Positions 18,235 through 26,560 of a DNA stretch of 64,000 nt are shown piece after piece. A program made the position numbers and the translations under genes. This stretch comes from Chloracidobacterium sp. GTDB taxonomy: Bacteria > Acidobacteriota > Blastocatellia > Pyrinomonadales > Pyrinomonadaceae. Below the pieces are notes generated by a model. The model made no database searches and was not told the origin of the DNA. It was given only the letters and a program-made list of their open reading frames with translations. The stretch is from the NCBI GenBank assembly GCA_016720705.1, contig JADKKB010000005.1, forward strand, positions 732,501 to 796,500, given 5' to 3'. Position 1 is the first letter of the stretch, and each line of letters opens with the position of its first letter.

Positions 18235-18884
18235 TAACTCTTACCTCTTCCTCTTGCCGCCTTTCTGACGCGGTAAAGCCGCTCGGTAAAACCGCCCTCC
18301 TCAACAAAGCCCTTTTCCAGCGTCGCGATCTGTCGGTCGAGCAGGCTGCACGCCACCGCGAGCAGTGCCAGAGCACCATTAGAGGCGATCTCCGGAAAGG
18401 TGGACATTGTGGACGCTGTGGACTCAATGGACTCCCGATCCTGTCCACTATGTCCATCTAGTCCACTCTGTCCACTTTCTTTAATCTTCCTCGCCCATTC
18501 CGCCACATCGTCAGCCGTTTTGGGCCTGCTGTCGATCAGCATTGCCCGGCGTATATCGTCGCGGGGCCATTCTGGCAGGCGGCGTTGCCGCAGAAAATCT
18601 TCGTAGTCGAGTTTTAGTTCTTCGAGGCTTGCCCGGGCGACGCTCGTTAGCTTTAGCTCAAATTTTTTCGAAGTTCCGCTGGCCTGGCTGCCCTCGGCAA
18701 TATTCTGGACGCCGCTTCTGGCGGCCTGCACCATCTGGTCATGCGTCCGGCTGCGTTTGTCAATGTACCTGTCACAAAAACGGACCGTCACGTCATACGC
18801 CAACTGAGCCACCTGAAAGCTCTTCAGTTTCCGATAACCACCGTGCGGCGGTATCAGTTGCTCAGGCTTTTCATTTTTTTTCAT
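18234..18884 (-). CDS. Four-helix-bundle protein with C-terminal suffix domain
   Basis: A 216-residue protein of unknown biochemical function. Residues ~15-125 match the four-helix-bundle family related to proteins encoded in 23S rRNA intervening sequences (YRKLKSFQVAQLAYDVT, then QMVQAARSGVQNIAEGS and KLTSVARASLEELKLDYEDF). Residues ~165-210 (NGALALLAVACSLLDRQIAT, then a GGFTERLYRVR end) look like the suffix domain found only on such proteins. Between them is a Ser/Gly-rich linker (about 135-165) built of tripeptides, encoded by an inverted array of 9-bp DNA repeats. I start at ATG 18884 with AGGTG upstream; GTG 18893 is possible. The Fic gene on the same strand is 166 nt away. Confidence 0.75.
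   Translation of the reverse strand: MKKNEKPEQLIPPHGGYRKLKSFQVAQLAYDVTVRFCDRYIDKRSRTHDQMVQAARSGVQNIAEGSQASGTSKKFELKLTSVARASLEELKLDYEDFLRQRRLPEWPRDDIRRAMLIDSRPKTADDVAEWARKIKESGQSGLDGHSGQDRESIESTASTMSTFPEIASNGALALLAVACSLLDRQIATLEKGFVEEGGFTERLYRVRKAARGRGKS
18400..18475. repeat. Inverted array of 9-bp repeats inside the four-helix gene
   Basis: Four units starting GTGGAC or ATGGAC at 18400, 18409, 18418 and 18427, exactly 9 bp apart, are followed after 10 nt by four units starting GTCCAC or GTCCAT at 18443, 18452, 18461 and 18470, again exactly 9 bp apart. The two halves are inverted, so the segment can fold into a long hairpin. It is in frame with the gene and encodes tripeptide repeats. Confidence 0.9.
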
Positions 18885-19140
18885 CAAGTCCACCTAGACA
18901 TATCAACCGACCGCGAATGGATCGGCCAACTCTTGCATCCGTTCGTCACCCGAGATTGCGAGCCACTGCTTAATAGTTTCTGCCTCCAGACACGGGGTCG
19001 AATGGATCGCGCGAAGTAGCGTTTCGGGATACGGCAGAATCGGTTGTAATTGAGATGAATGGTAATGATATCAGAATCGGGAAGCAAGTTTGATTTATTT
19101 TTTTACGACGGTCGGGCGGTTTATGCAATTTTGAAAGTGC

Positions 19141-19169
19141 TTGACAGGTTTGGCTGGGGCGAATATAGT
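19141..19169 (+). promoter_or_regulatory. Strong sigma-70-like promoter of the metal-efflux operon
   Basis: TTGACA (19141-19146), a 17-bp spacer and TATAGT (19164-19169): five or six matches in each hexamer. The expected transcript start, about 7 nt downstream, coincides with an in-frame GTG at 19176 two codons before the ATG of the first gene, so the mRNA may be leaderless. No MerR-type long spacer or dyad is seen in it. Confidence 0.75.
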
Positions 19170-19181
19170 TGGTGGGTGAGG

Positions 19182-19559
19182 ATGAAGAGGTGGTTTGCAT
19201 CATTTTTGGTTATTTTCGCTCTGGCGGGCGGGGTGCTTTCGGGCATGCCGATGCACGAGGAGAAGGCCGGGATGATGAATTGCTGCCCTAAGGCAAAGCA
19301 TCGCGACAGTTCGACCAAGGTGACGATGGCGAGGTTGTGTTGTGCACTTAACTGCACGGACCCGGCACCGGTTTCGTCTGCGTTTTCGGTCAATCTTGCA
19401 GTCGGTTCGATCAATGTCACGGACTCGATCCGCAGGCAGATCGCCGAGATGTTTGCGGCCGGCGGCAGGGAATTGCCGGCTTCGTCCAACTATGAGACGC
19501 GGGCTTTTGCTCCGTCCTCAAGCCCCAGATACCTCCAACACCATTCCTTTAGAATCTAG
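19182..19559 (+). CDS. Cys-rich exported protein, first gene of the metal-efflux operon
   Basis: A 125-residue unknown protein (127 if the leaderless GTG at 19176 is used). A signal peptide (MKRWFASFLVIFALAGG) is followed by MPMHEE and two cysteine clusters, NCCPK (about residues 32-36) and LCCALNC (about 52-58), then a Ser/Pro-rich tail ending in a HH pair. The paired cysteines, Met and His residues and the operon context suggest periplasmic binding of copper, silver or a related ion; this is inference. The frame is open upstream to 19059, but that part precedes the promoter. A 156-nt gap with an inverted repeat separates it from the next gene. Confidence 0.7.
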   Translation: MKRWFASFLVIFALAGGVLSGMPMHEEKAGMMNCCPKAKHRDSSTKVTMARLCCALNCTDPAPVSSAFSVNLAVGSINVTDSIRRQIAEMFAAGGRELPASSNYETRAFAPSSSPRYLQHHSFRI

Positions 19560-19566
19560 TTTCTGA

Positions 19567-19621
19567 TGGCGAAGTGCGCCTATTTTTGCGGGCAGACGTC
19601 CGCCGGGTGAGCACTTTGCCA
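19567..19621 (+). promoter_or_regulatory. Inverted repeat in the gap between first and second efflux genes
   Basis: The arms TGGCGAAGTGC (19567-19577) and GCACTTTGCCA (19611-19621) pair over 11 bp with one wobble around a 33-nt loop. A second, longer-range pairing (ACGTCCGC with GCGGACGT further downstream) competes for part of the loop. No T-run follows directly. It could stabilise mRNA ends, attenuate transcription or be a processing site. Confidence 0.4.
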
Positions 19622-19715
19622 TAATACACAAGCCGCGCCTTTGGTGCGTCCAGCGGACGTGCGCATTGGCGGGCTTTTTGTTGCGTTTTAAGATCAAACT
19701 ACGGAGAAAAACACT

Positions 19716-20153
19716 ATGAAGAGAACAATTATATTTACGGCGATGCTTATCCTGGCGGCATTCGCAGCGGCGTGTGGCTCGGGTGCAAAACCGACTGCGG
19801 AAAACCCCGTCAAGGGCCAGGTGATCAAGAGCGGGCCGATCGGCACGGGGATGACGGTGACGCTGTCGAGCGAGAGCGGCAAGCTTAAGAACGGCCAGCA
19901 AGACCTCAATATGGCGTTTACCGACGCGGACGGCAAGGCGGTGGATGTCGGGGCCGCGTCATTGAACTTTCATATGCCGGAGATGGGCTCGATGGCCGCG
20001 ATGAACGAGGCGGCGACGCTCACGACAACCGGCACGCCGGGCGTTTACAGCGGCAAGGTCCGGATCAGTATGCTCGGCGACTGGCAGGCTCAGATCGCTT
20101 TTGAAGGGCCGGCCGGAAAGGGCAAGACGATGATCCCACTCGTGGCCGAATAG
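19716..20153 (+). CDS. YtkA/FixH-like lipoprotein with Met-rich metal motif
   Basis: A 145-residue predicted lipoprotein (lipobox AAAC, Cys at residue 21) with one immunoglobulin-like YtkA-type beta domain. The segment FHMPEMGSMAAM (about 89-100) packs His and four Met residues, a pattern seen in periplasmic Cu(I)/Ag(I) binders. VYSGKVRISMLGDWQAQI is the typical YtkA closing strand. A good GGAGAAAA lies before the ATG. It sits 15 nt upstream of the pump gene, so it probably hands metal to, or senses metal for, the pump. Confidence 0.8.
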   Translation: MKRTIIFTAMLILAAFAAACGSGAKPTAENPVKGQVIKSGPIGTGMTVTLSSESGKLKNGQQDLNMAFTDADGKAVDVGAASLNFHMPEMGSMAAMNEAATLTTTGTPGVYSGKVRISMLGDWQAQIAFEGPAGKGKTMIPLVAE

Positions 20154-20168
20154 TTCGCCTGAGGCATT

Positions 20169-23100
20169 ATGATCAACCGCATCATCGAATGGTCTTTGAA
20201 AAACCGCGTGCTCGTGCTCGCGTTGTTTCTGGGCGCAGGCGTTTGGGGGTATTGGGCACTGATCCATACCCCGATCGACGCGATCCCCGACCTTTCGGAC
20301 AACCAGGTCATCGTATTTACCGACTGGGCGGGACGCTCGCCGCAGGAGGTCGAAGATCAGGTGACGTATCCGCTGGTCACAAGCCTGCAGGGAATGCCGG
20401 GCGTGCGGGTCGTGCGGGCGAGTTCGGCGTTTAGCTTTTCGATGATCAACGTCATTTTTGAGGACAACGTCGAACTCTACTGGGCCCGGACCCGCGTGCT
20501 CGAGCGGCTTAATCTGGTCGCCAAGCAACTTCCGGATGGTGTCGTGCCGACACTCGGGCCGGACGCGACCGGCGTCGGGCAGGTTTTCTGGTACACGCTC
20601 GAGAGTGACACGGTCGGCCTGCGTGACCTGCGGACCGTGCAGGATTGGTTTGTGCGATATCAGCTCAATTCGGTGCCCGGCGTCGCGGAGGTCGCGTCCG
20701 TCGGCGGCTATGTACAGCAATATCAGGTCGATGTGGACCCAAATAAACTGCGCGGGCTCAACATACCGATCTCGACCGTGATCGAGGCCGTTCAGCGATC
20801 TAATAACAACGTCGGCGGCAACGTCGTAGAGCAAGCGGGGCAATGGACCGTCGTTCGCGGGATCGGTCTGATCGAATCCACCGCCGATGTCGAAAACGTC
20901 GTTATCGGCTCGGCAAACGGCACGCCGATCTATGTCAAAAATGTCGCGGAGGTCAAGATCGGCGACGCATTTCGCACGGGTGCCCTCGATAAGGACGGCA
21001 AGGAGGCGGTCGGCGGTGTCGTGATCGCCCGCTATGGCGTAAATACGCTCGACGTGATCGACGGCATCAAGAAAAAGCTCGAGGAACTCAAGGTCGGTCT
21101 GCCGAAAGACGTCAGGATCGTACCGTTTTATGACCGAACAGGCCTCATCAAGCGGGCGACCGGTACGCTTGAGACCGCCCTGATCGAGGAACTGATACTT
21201 GTCACGCTGGCACATATCCTGTTTCTCGCCCATTTTCGCTCGATCCTGATCGTGACGATCCCGCTGCCGCTATCGGTGCTTTTGTCGTTCCTGTTTATGC
21301 ATTTTATGGGCATCAGTTCTAATCTGATGTCGCTCTCGGGGATCGCGATCGCGATCGGCGTGCTGGTCGATGCCGGCATTGTCGTGACCGAAAACGCGTT
21401 TCGGTTCCTGGAGAAGAACAAGGTCGACCCGAAGGATCGAAAAGCCGTTTGGGACACCGTGCTTGAGTCGACAAAGCTGGTCGGGCGGCCCGTTTTCTTT
21501 TCGATGGCGATCATCATTTTGGCGTTCATACCGGTCTTTGCACTCGAGGGGCAAGAGGGCAAGCTGTTTCATCCGCTGGCGTTTACCAAGACATTTGCGA
21601 TGGTCGGAGCGACGATAATCGCGGTTTCGCTCGTGCCCGTGCTCTGCACATTTCTGCTCGGCGGCAAATTTCACTCGGAGCAATCCAATCCGGTGATGCG
21701 GTTTCTGCACGCGATCTACAAGCCGTCGCTGCTTTTCGCGCTAAAGCACCGCTTATTGACCGTGGCGACCGCGTTTGTACTTTTTCTGGGTGCGGTCCTG
21801 ATGGCGACGAGCATCGGCAATGAATTTATGCCGCAGCTCAATGAGGGCGATCTGATGTATATGCCGGTGACCGATCCGGCGATCTCGATCGACGAAGCTC
21901 TCAAAATTATGAGCAAACAGGATCGGATCCTGAAAACGATACCCGAGGTTGAACTGGCAGTCGGCAAAGCAGGCCGAGCCGAAAGCTCGACCGATCCGGC
22001 ACCGGTCAATATGAATGAGACGATCATTCACCTCAAACCGCAGTCAGAGTGGCGGCCCGGCCTGACCCGCGAAAAGTTGATCTCGGAGATGGATCATGCA
22101 CTGAGAATGCCGGGCGTGACCAATATCTGGACACAGCCGATCATCAACCGCATCGAGATGCTATCGACCGGCATCAGATCCGAGGTCGGCATTAAAATAT
22201 TTGGCAATGACCTCAACAAACTCGAAGACCTTTCGCGAAAGGTCGCCGATGTCGCTCGGACCGTGCCCGGCGGTGCCGACGTCTATCCCGAACAGATCGG
22301 CGGAGCACCGTATATCGACATCAAGATCGACCGCCAGGCCGCCGCTCGCTACGGCGTCGACGTGATGACGATCCAGCAAGTCATCGAGACCGGCATCGGC
22401 GAGACGAACCTCGCTGTCACCATCGAGGGGCGAAGGCGATTTCCGGTGCGTGTGCGGTATGCTCCGGAGTTTCGCAAGGATGGTGATGCGATCGGCCGGA
22501 TCCCGGTCATCACCTCGAACGGCAACGCCATCCCGCTCAACCAACTCGCCAGCGTACAGACCGTGTTGGGCCCGAATATGATCTCAAGCGAGAACGGACT
22601 TTTGCGCGGCACGGTGCTGCTCAATGTTCGGGGCCGAGACGTCGGCAGTTTTGTGGATGAAGCTAAAAAGGCCATCTCGGATCAGGTGCAGTTGCCCGAA
22701 GGGTACTACATCAACTGGAGCGGCCAATACGAGAATCAACAGCGTGCTCGTTCGCGGTTGTTGTTGGTCGTGCCGATGGTGCTGATCGTGATATTTGGGC
22801 TGCTGTATCTGACGTACAATTCGGTGATCGAGGCCGCGCACGTGCTGATGGCGGTACCGTTTGCATTGACGGGCGGCGTTTACCTCTTGTGGGCACTCGA
22901 TTACAACTTTTCGGTCGCGGTCTGGGTCGGCTTTATCGCACTTTTTGGCACGGCGGTGCAAACGGGCGTTGTGATGGTCATCTATCTCAATGAGTCGGTC
23001 GAGGCCAAGCAAAGGGAACTCGGCAAACTGACAAAGGCTGATCTGATGCAGGCGGTGATCGAGGGAGCACTGCTGAGGCTTCGGCCGAAAGTGATGACGG

Positions 23101-23291
23101 TTTCGACGGTCGTTGCCGGTCTGCTGCCGATAATGTGGAGCACGAGTGCCGGTGCGGAAGTGATGAAGCCGCTTGCGACGCCTGTCTTGGGCGGAATGGT
23201 GTCGAGCCTCCTGCACGTGTTGGTCGTGACACCGGTCATCTTTTATTGGATCCACGAAAGAAAATTGAAAAAGGAACACGAGGAGTTATGA
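20169..23291 (+). CDS. cusA: CusA/CzcA family heavy-metal RND efflux pump
   Basis: A 1040-residue inner-membrane RND transporter that exports metal ions using proton flow. Hallmarks of the heavy-metal branch are PIDAIPDLSDNQVIVFTDW (19 residues, near 37), the periplasmic GPDATGVGQVFWYTLE, and the membrane segment SGIAIAIGVLVDAGIVVTEN with acidic proton-relay residues. Conserved Met residues lie in VNMNETIIHLKP and NRIEMLSTGIRS. A Cu/Ag-type (CusA) rather than Zn/Co-type (CzcA) role is favoured by the Met-rich and cupredoxin partners, but not proven. It heads the core of the operon and its stop overlaps the next start (ATGA). Confidence 0.93.
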   Translation: MINRIIEWSLKNRVLVLALFLGAGVWGYWALIHTPIDAIPDLSDNQVIVFTDWAGRSPQEVEDQVTYPLVTSLQGMPGVRVVRASSAFSFSMINVIFEDNVELYWARTRVLERLNLVAKQLPDGVVPTLGPDATGVGQVFWYTLESDTVGLRDLRTVQDWFVRYQLNSVPGVAEVASVGGYVQQYQVDVDPNKLRGLNIPISTVIEAVQRSNNNVGGNVVEQAGQWTVVRGIGLIESTADVENVVIGSANGTPIYVKNVAEVKIGDAFRTGALDKDGKEAVGGVVIARYGVNTLDVIDGIKKKLEELKVGLPKDVRIVPFYDRTGLIKRATGTLETALIEELILVTLAHILFLAHFRSILIVTIPLPLSVLLSFLFMHFMGISSNLMSLSGIAIAIGVLVDAGIVVTENAFRFLEKNKVDPKDRKAVWDTVLESTKLVGRPVFFSMAIIILAFIPVFALEGQEGKLFHPLAFTKTFAMVGATIIAVSLVPVLCTFLLGGKFHSEQSNPVMRFLHAIYKPSLLFALKHRLLTVATAFVLFLGAVLMATSIGNEFMPQLNEGDLMYMPVTDPAISIDEALKIMSKQDRILKTIPEVELAVGKAGRAESSTDPAPVNMNETIIHLKPQSEWRPGLTREKLISEMDHALRMPGVTNIWTQPIINRIEMLSTGIRSEVGIKIFGNDLNKLEDLSRKVADVARTVPGGADVYPEQIGGAPYIDIKIDRQAAARYGVDVMTIQQVIETGIGETNLAVTIEGRRRFPVRVRYAPEFRKDGDAIGRIPVITSNGNAIPLNQLASVQTVLGPNMISSENGLLRGTVLLNVRGRDVGSFVDEAKKAISDQVQLPEGYYINWSGQYENQQRARSRLLLVVPMVLIVIFGLLYLTYNSVIEAAHVLMAVPFALTGGVYLLWALDYNFSVAVWVGFIALFGTAVQTGVVMVIYLNESVEAKQRELGKLTKADLMQAVIEGALLRLRPKVMTVSTVVAGLLPIMWSTSAGAEVMKPLATPVLGGMVSSLLHVLVVTPVIFYWIHERKLKKEHEEL

Positions 23292-23644
23292 AAAATATCT
23301 ATTTGAGATCAGCGTTGGTGGTGTTTAGCCTGGCGGTGCTTGCGTCGGCGGCGAATGCCCAGTCGAAAATTAGACCGCGGTCACAGTCGGCACGTATCGA
23401 AATCACCGAAACGGGCTATTCGCCGGCAAGCGTGCCACTTCGCCGCGGTGTGCCGGCACGATTGACGTTTATAAGGCTAACCGAAAAGACCTGCGGCACC
23501 GAAATCGTGATTCCGGACCACGGCATCAATCAACCGCTGCCTTTGAATCAGGCGGTCGTTGTCCGATTTAGGCCAAAGCGGACCGGAACGATCGGGTTTA
23601 CGTGCGGGATGAATATGATGCGGGGCAAATTGATCGTGCGGTAA
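23288..23644 (+). CDS. Exported cupredoxin-domain protein
   Basis: A 118-residue protein with a signal peptide (cleavage near ANAQS, residue 25) and one cupredoxin beta-sandwich. Candidate copper ligands are Cys in KTCGTEI, His in PDHGIN, and the C-terminal TCGMNMMRG with Cys and Met. The ending is the usual axial-Met loop of small plastocyanin-like domains. It probably carries or buffers copper in the periplasm beside the pump. The start at ATG 23288 overlaps the pump stop by 4 nt and has AGGAG 3 nt upstream; this junction indicates translational coupling. Confidence 0.85.
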   Translation: MKNIYLRSALVVFSLAVLASAANAQSKIRPRSQSARIEITETGYSPASVPLRRGVPARLTFIRLTEKTCGTEIVIPDHGINQPLPLNQAVVVRFRPKRTGTIGFTCGMNMMRGKLIVR

Positions 23645-23648
23645 ACAG

Positions 23649-25007
23649 ATGTCCAACTCGAATCACAGATGGATCCGTTTGCTGATGGTATTGCTGGTCA
23701 TTGCCGTCGGGGCGGAGTGCGCGTGGACACAGGCTTCGCCGCCTGCCTCACGTCCGGTGGTCACCGCCACAAGGTATCTCGATCAGGCAAATGGAATGAC
23801 GGCGGATGAGGCAGTTCGGGCGGCACTCGACAGCAACGGCGACCTTGCCGCACTTCGAAACGAGCGGGACGCCGCGAGAGCGTTGATCAGACAAGCCCGA
23901 CTGCGTGCCAATCCGAGCGTTGATATCAGCGGTACTCGTCAGATCAAGGGAATGGATAACAGCCTGATGGTCGAGGGTATGCTGCCGCTTGAGCTTGGCG
24001 GTCGACGGTCCGCACGAGTAAAGGTCGCCGAGCGTGAACTCGAGATCCGCGAAAAGGCCGTCGAGGAACGCGAACGTATGCTGGCGGCGGACGTCAGGAT
24101 AAAATTTGGCGAGTCGCTTGCGGCGGCGTTCAAACTGGGCCTTGCGGACGAGATACTGGCGACCGCCATCGAAGGGCTACAACTCGTACACGCACGCGTC
24201 GCCGAGGGCAAGACCGCTCCTCTCGCAGAAAATATGACGTTGGTCGAGGTCAATCGACTGCGTTCGACACGCGAAACGGAAGCGGGTCGAGCCGAAATAT
24301 CTCTGCTCGAACTCCGTAATCTACTTGGACTCAAGCCGGAAGAGCCGCTTCGGATCCGCGGTGATTTTAACAATATGATCGACGCATTGCCGCCGATCGC
24401 GGATGTGACCGCAGTGGCTCTGCTGACGCGACCTGACCTTGCGGCAATGCGTTCGATCGAGGAACTTTCGACTGCAAAGATCGAGCTCGCCAAGGCGGAC
24501 GGACGAATCGACGCTAGCCTTAAGACCGGCTATCAGCGAATGCGGTCGGGCTTTCCGCTGAACGGATTCACGAACGCGGGCGATCTGATGCCGATCGAAG
24601 ATCTGATGCATTTTTTCACCTTTGGCGTCACGCTCGAACTGCCAGTACGAAACCGCAATCAAGGCATGATCGAGGCCGCCGCCGCCGACCGTGAGGCCGC
24701 TCGAAATCGGCGTGAGTTTGGCGAACTGGTTATCCGGCGCGAGATCGCGGTGGGATATGCAAGATTTGAAAGCACAGCGAAGGCAATGGCGATATTTCGA
24801 GCGGGCGTACGCGAGCAGGCGAATGCAAACCTCGATGTTATACGGCAAACGTACGAACTCGGGTCACGTGATCTGGTCGCTTATCTCGTAGAGCAGCGAC
24901 GCTACATCGAGATCGAGAATGAATTCATCGATCTGCAAATGGCGACATATCTGGCCCGCGTTGAGATATTGCGGGCGGCAAATTCGGCAGAACTGATAAA
25001 AAAATGA
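23649..25007 (+). CDS. CusC/CzcC-like TolC-family outer-membrane efflux protein
   Basis: A 452-residue exported protein of the TolC superfamily that forms the outer-membrane channel of the metal pump. It has a signal peptide (hydrophobic about 11-27) and two OEP-type repeats. The first (about 50-235) opens with GMTADEAVRAALDSN and includes LPLELGGRR, the second contains VTLELPVRNRNQG (about 325-337), and long helices lie between. The motif pair LELGGRR/LELPVRNRNQG is typical of CzcC-type channels. The gene starts 4 nt after the cupredoxin and overlaps the adaptor gene by 4 nt (ATGA). Confidence 0.9.
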   Translation: MSNSNHRWIRLLMVLLVIAVGAECAWTQASPPASRPVVTATRYLDQANGMTADEAVRAALDSNGDLAALRNERDAARALIRQARLRANPSVDISGTRQIKGMDNSLMVEGMLPLELGGRRSARVKVAERELEIREKAVEERERMLAADVRIKFGESLAAAFKLGLADEILATAIEGLQLVHARVAEGKTAPLAENMTLVEVNRLRSTRETEAGRAEISLLELRNLLGLKPEEPLRIRGDFNNMIDALPPIADVTAVALLTRPDLAAMRSIEELSTAKIELAKADGRIDASLKTGYQRMRSGFPLNGFTNAGDLMPIEDLMHFFTFGVTLELPVRNRNQGMIEAAAADREAARNRREFGELVIRREIAVGYARFESTAKAMAIFRAGVREQANANLDVIRQTYELGSRDLVAYLVEQRRYIEIENEFIDLQMATYLARVEILRAANSAELIKK

Positions 25008-26518
25008 ATGACGAGAAAATAGACCGGATCGAAACACAGGGGATCACGGCCGAGAAGCCGTCGAACCATAAACCGCTGGTCATAGGTGGAGCGTTTCTTG
25101 CACTGCTTATATTGCTCGGTGCTGGCTATCTATTTTGGCCCGGGGCCGGCGGCCAGGCGGTGCCGACGCCGAAAACCGTAACTTTCGGTGGTAGCGATCC
25201 GGAAACCTCAATGCCTGCGGGCGAGCAAACGCTCACGATTCCGGCGGAACAGGTCGAGCGGGCGGGCATCAAGATCGATTCAGTGGGCGAGACAATGTCG
25301 GCCGAAGCCCAGAGCGTCGCCGCGACCGGCGTTGTGCAAGCGAACGGTTATCGCGAAACGCCTGTCATCTCACTGCTAGGCGGCGTCGTGCGGCGGGTCA
25401 ACGTCGAATTGGGGCAAAGCGTGTCAAAGGGCCAGACGGTCGCTGTCGTTTTCAGTGACGAACTCGCCGCCGCACAGTCGCGGTATATTGCTCTGGCGAC
25501 CGAGGTTGCCACCTCGAAACAAGCTTACGATCGTGCGGCAAAGCTCGCCGAACTCAATCCGGTAAGCCGGGCAGAACTTGATATGGCGGCCGCCAAACTA
25601 AAGATCGCCGAAGCCGAGCTGAGCGAAAACTTGCGGCGACACGAACGAACACAAAAGCTCTTGGCGATCGGGGCAGCGAGCCGCGAAGAGTTTGAACAGG
25701 CGACGACAAAGATGAAAACTGCGGAGGCCGAGGTGACGCAGGCCCGCGAAAATCATAAACGGGCGATCGAGGTCGCGAGGCTCAATCCGATCGGACGCAG
25801 TGAATTTGAACTGGCGGCGGTCAAAATGCGAAACGCCGAGGTGGAGCGGGCGACGGCCGGCGAAAAGCTTGTCCTGCTCGGGCTCTCAAGAGCCCGCGTC
25901 AGCGCCCTCCGGTCACCGTCGCAGATATCGTCGGAGATCGCTCTGACCGCACCGGTTTCCGGTACGGTCACGGAGCGCAATATCAACCCCGGTGTGATCG
26001 TTGAGCCTAACAAAGACCTGCTCAAGGTGACTGACCTTTCGTCGGTCTGGGTCATTGCTCAGGTCTATGAGAATGATCTTGCGAAACTCCGGCAGGGCAG
26101 CGGAGCAAGTGTCACCAGCGACGCGTATCCGGGCCGTGTATTTCGCGGCAGCGTGGCGTATATCGATCCGAATATCGATCCTCAAACCCGCACCGTGCAA
26201 GTTCGGGTCGAGCTCGACAATCCCGACCGGATGCTCAAGATCGGGATGTACGTCAATGCATCGTTTGCGTCGATGGGCAATGCGGAATCGACCGCTCCCG
26301 TTATCCCTGCATCTGCCGTGCAAATGATCGGCAATCGCCAAATGGTCTTTGCCGCGACGAGTGAGGCGAACGTTTTCGCTCTTCGATTCGTTCGGCTCGG
26401 CAGCGAATCCGGCGGCCGCTTTGTCGTACTCGAAGGCCTAAAGGTCGGCGACCGGATCGTCACCGAAGGCAGCTTTCTGCTGCGGGCCGAATGGCTGAAA
26501 CTGCATCCCGGAAACTAG
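25004..26518 (+). CDS. CusB/CzcB-like periplasmic adaptor (HlyD family) with repeated hairpin unit
   Basis: A 504-residue adaptor linking the RND pump to its channel. One N-terminal membrane helix (about 25-46) is followed by a barrel-sandwich/lipoyl part (GVVRRVNVELGQSVSKGQ), a long alpha-hairpin, a second lipoyl half (TAPVSGTVTERNINPGVIV) and a beta-barrel with VIAQVYENDLAKLRQG. The hairpin holds three copies of a 38-residue unit starting at residues 180, 218 and 256 (KLAELNPVSRAEL, KLLAIGAASREEF, EVARLNPIGRSEF). No N-terminal Met-rich metal site like that of CusB is evident. It is the last gene of the operon. Confidence 0.9.
   Translation: MNDEKIDRIETQGITAEKPSNHKPLVIGGAFLALLILLGAGYLFWPGAGGQAVPTPKTVTFGGSDPETSMPAGEQTLTIPAEQVERAGIKIDSVGETMSAEAQSVAATGVVQANGYRETPVISLLGGVVRRVNVELGQSVSKGQTVAVVFSDELAAAQSRYIALATEVATSKQAYDRAAKLAELNPVSRAELDMAAAKLKIAEAELSENLRRHERTQKLLAIGAASREEFEQATTKMKTAEAEVTQARENHKRAIEVARLNPIGRSEFELAAVKMRNAEVERATAGEKLVLLGLSRARVSALRSPSQISSEIALTAPVSGTVTERNINPGVIVEPNKDLLKVTDLSSVWVIAQVYENDLAKLRQGSGASVTSDAYPGRVFRGSVAYIDPNIDPQTRTVQVRVELDNPDRMLKIGMYVNASFASMGNAESTAPVIPASAVQMIGNRQMVFAATSEANVFALRFVRLGSESGGRFVVLEGLKVGDRIVTEGSFLLRAEWLKLHPGN
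25541..25861 (+). repeat. Three 38-residue (114-bp) protein-level repeats in the adaptor hairpin
   Basis: Three consecutive units share the pattern LN/IGxxSRxEFxxAxxKMKxAEAE with an exact 38-residue step; the third is slightly shorter. The DNA has diverged clearly, so the duplication is old. Repeated tip-like SRxE motifs in one hairpin are unusual for RND adaptors. Confidence 0.7.
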
Positions 26519-26560
26519 TTCGGAGTTGCGGCTTTTGTCCAAAAAATCTAACCTCATAGT

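Noticed and set aside
18400..18475. CRISPR array
   Set aside because: Units are only 9 bp with no spacers of ~30 bp, they are inverted about a centre, and no cas gene is nearby.
18052..18973. Plus-strand open frames across the Fic and four-helix genes
   Set aside because: They are antisense shadows; the minus-strand genes have clear motifs.
19959..21233. 424-codon open frame antisense to the lipoprotein and pump genes
   Set aside because: Length comes from the codon pattern of the real genes opposite; no start signals or motifs. Other long antisense frames in the pump, recG, purD and matrixin genes were rejected likewise.
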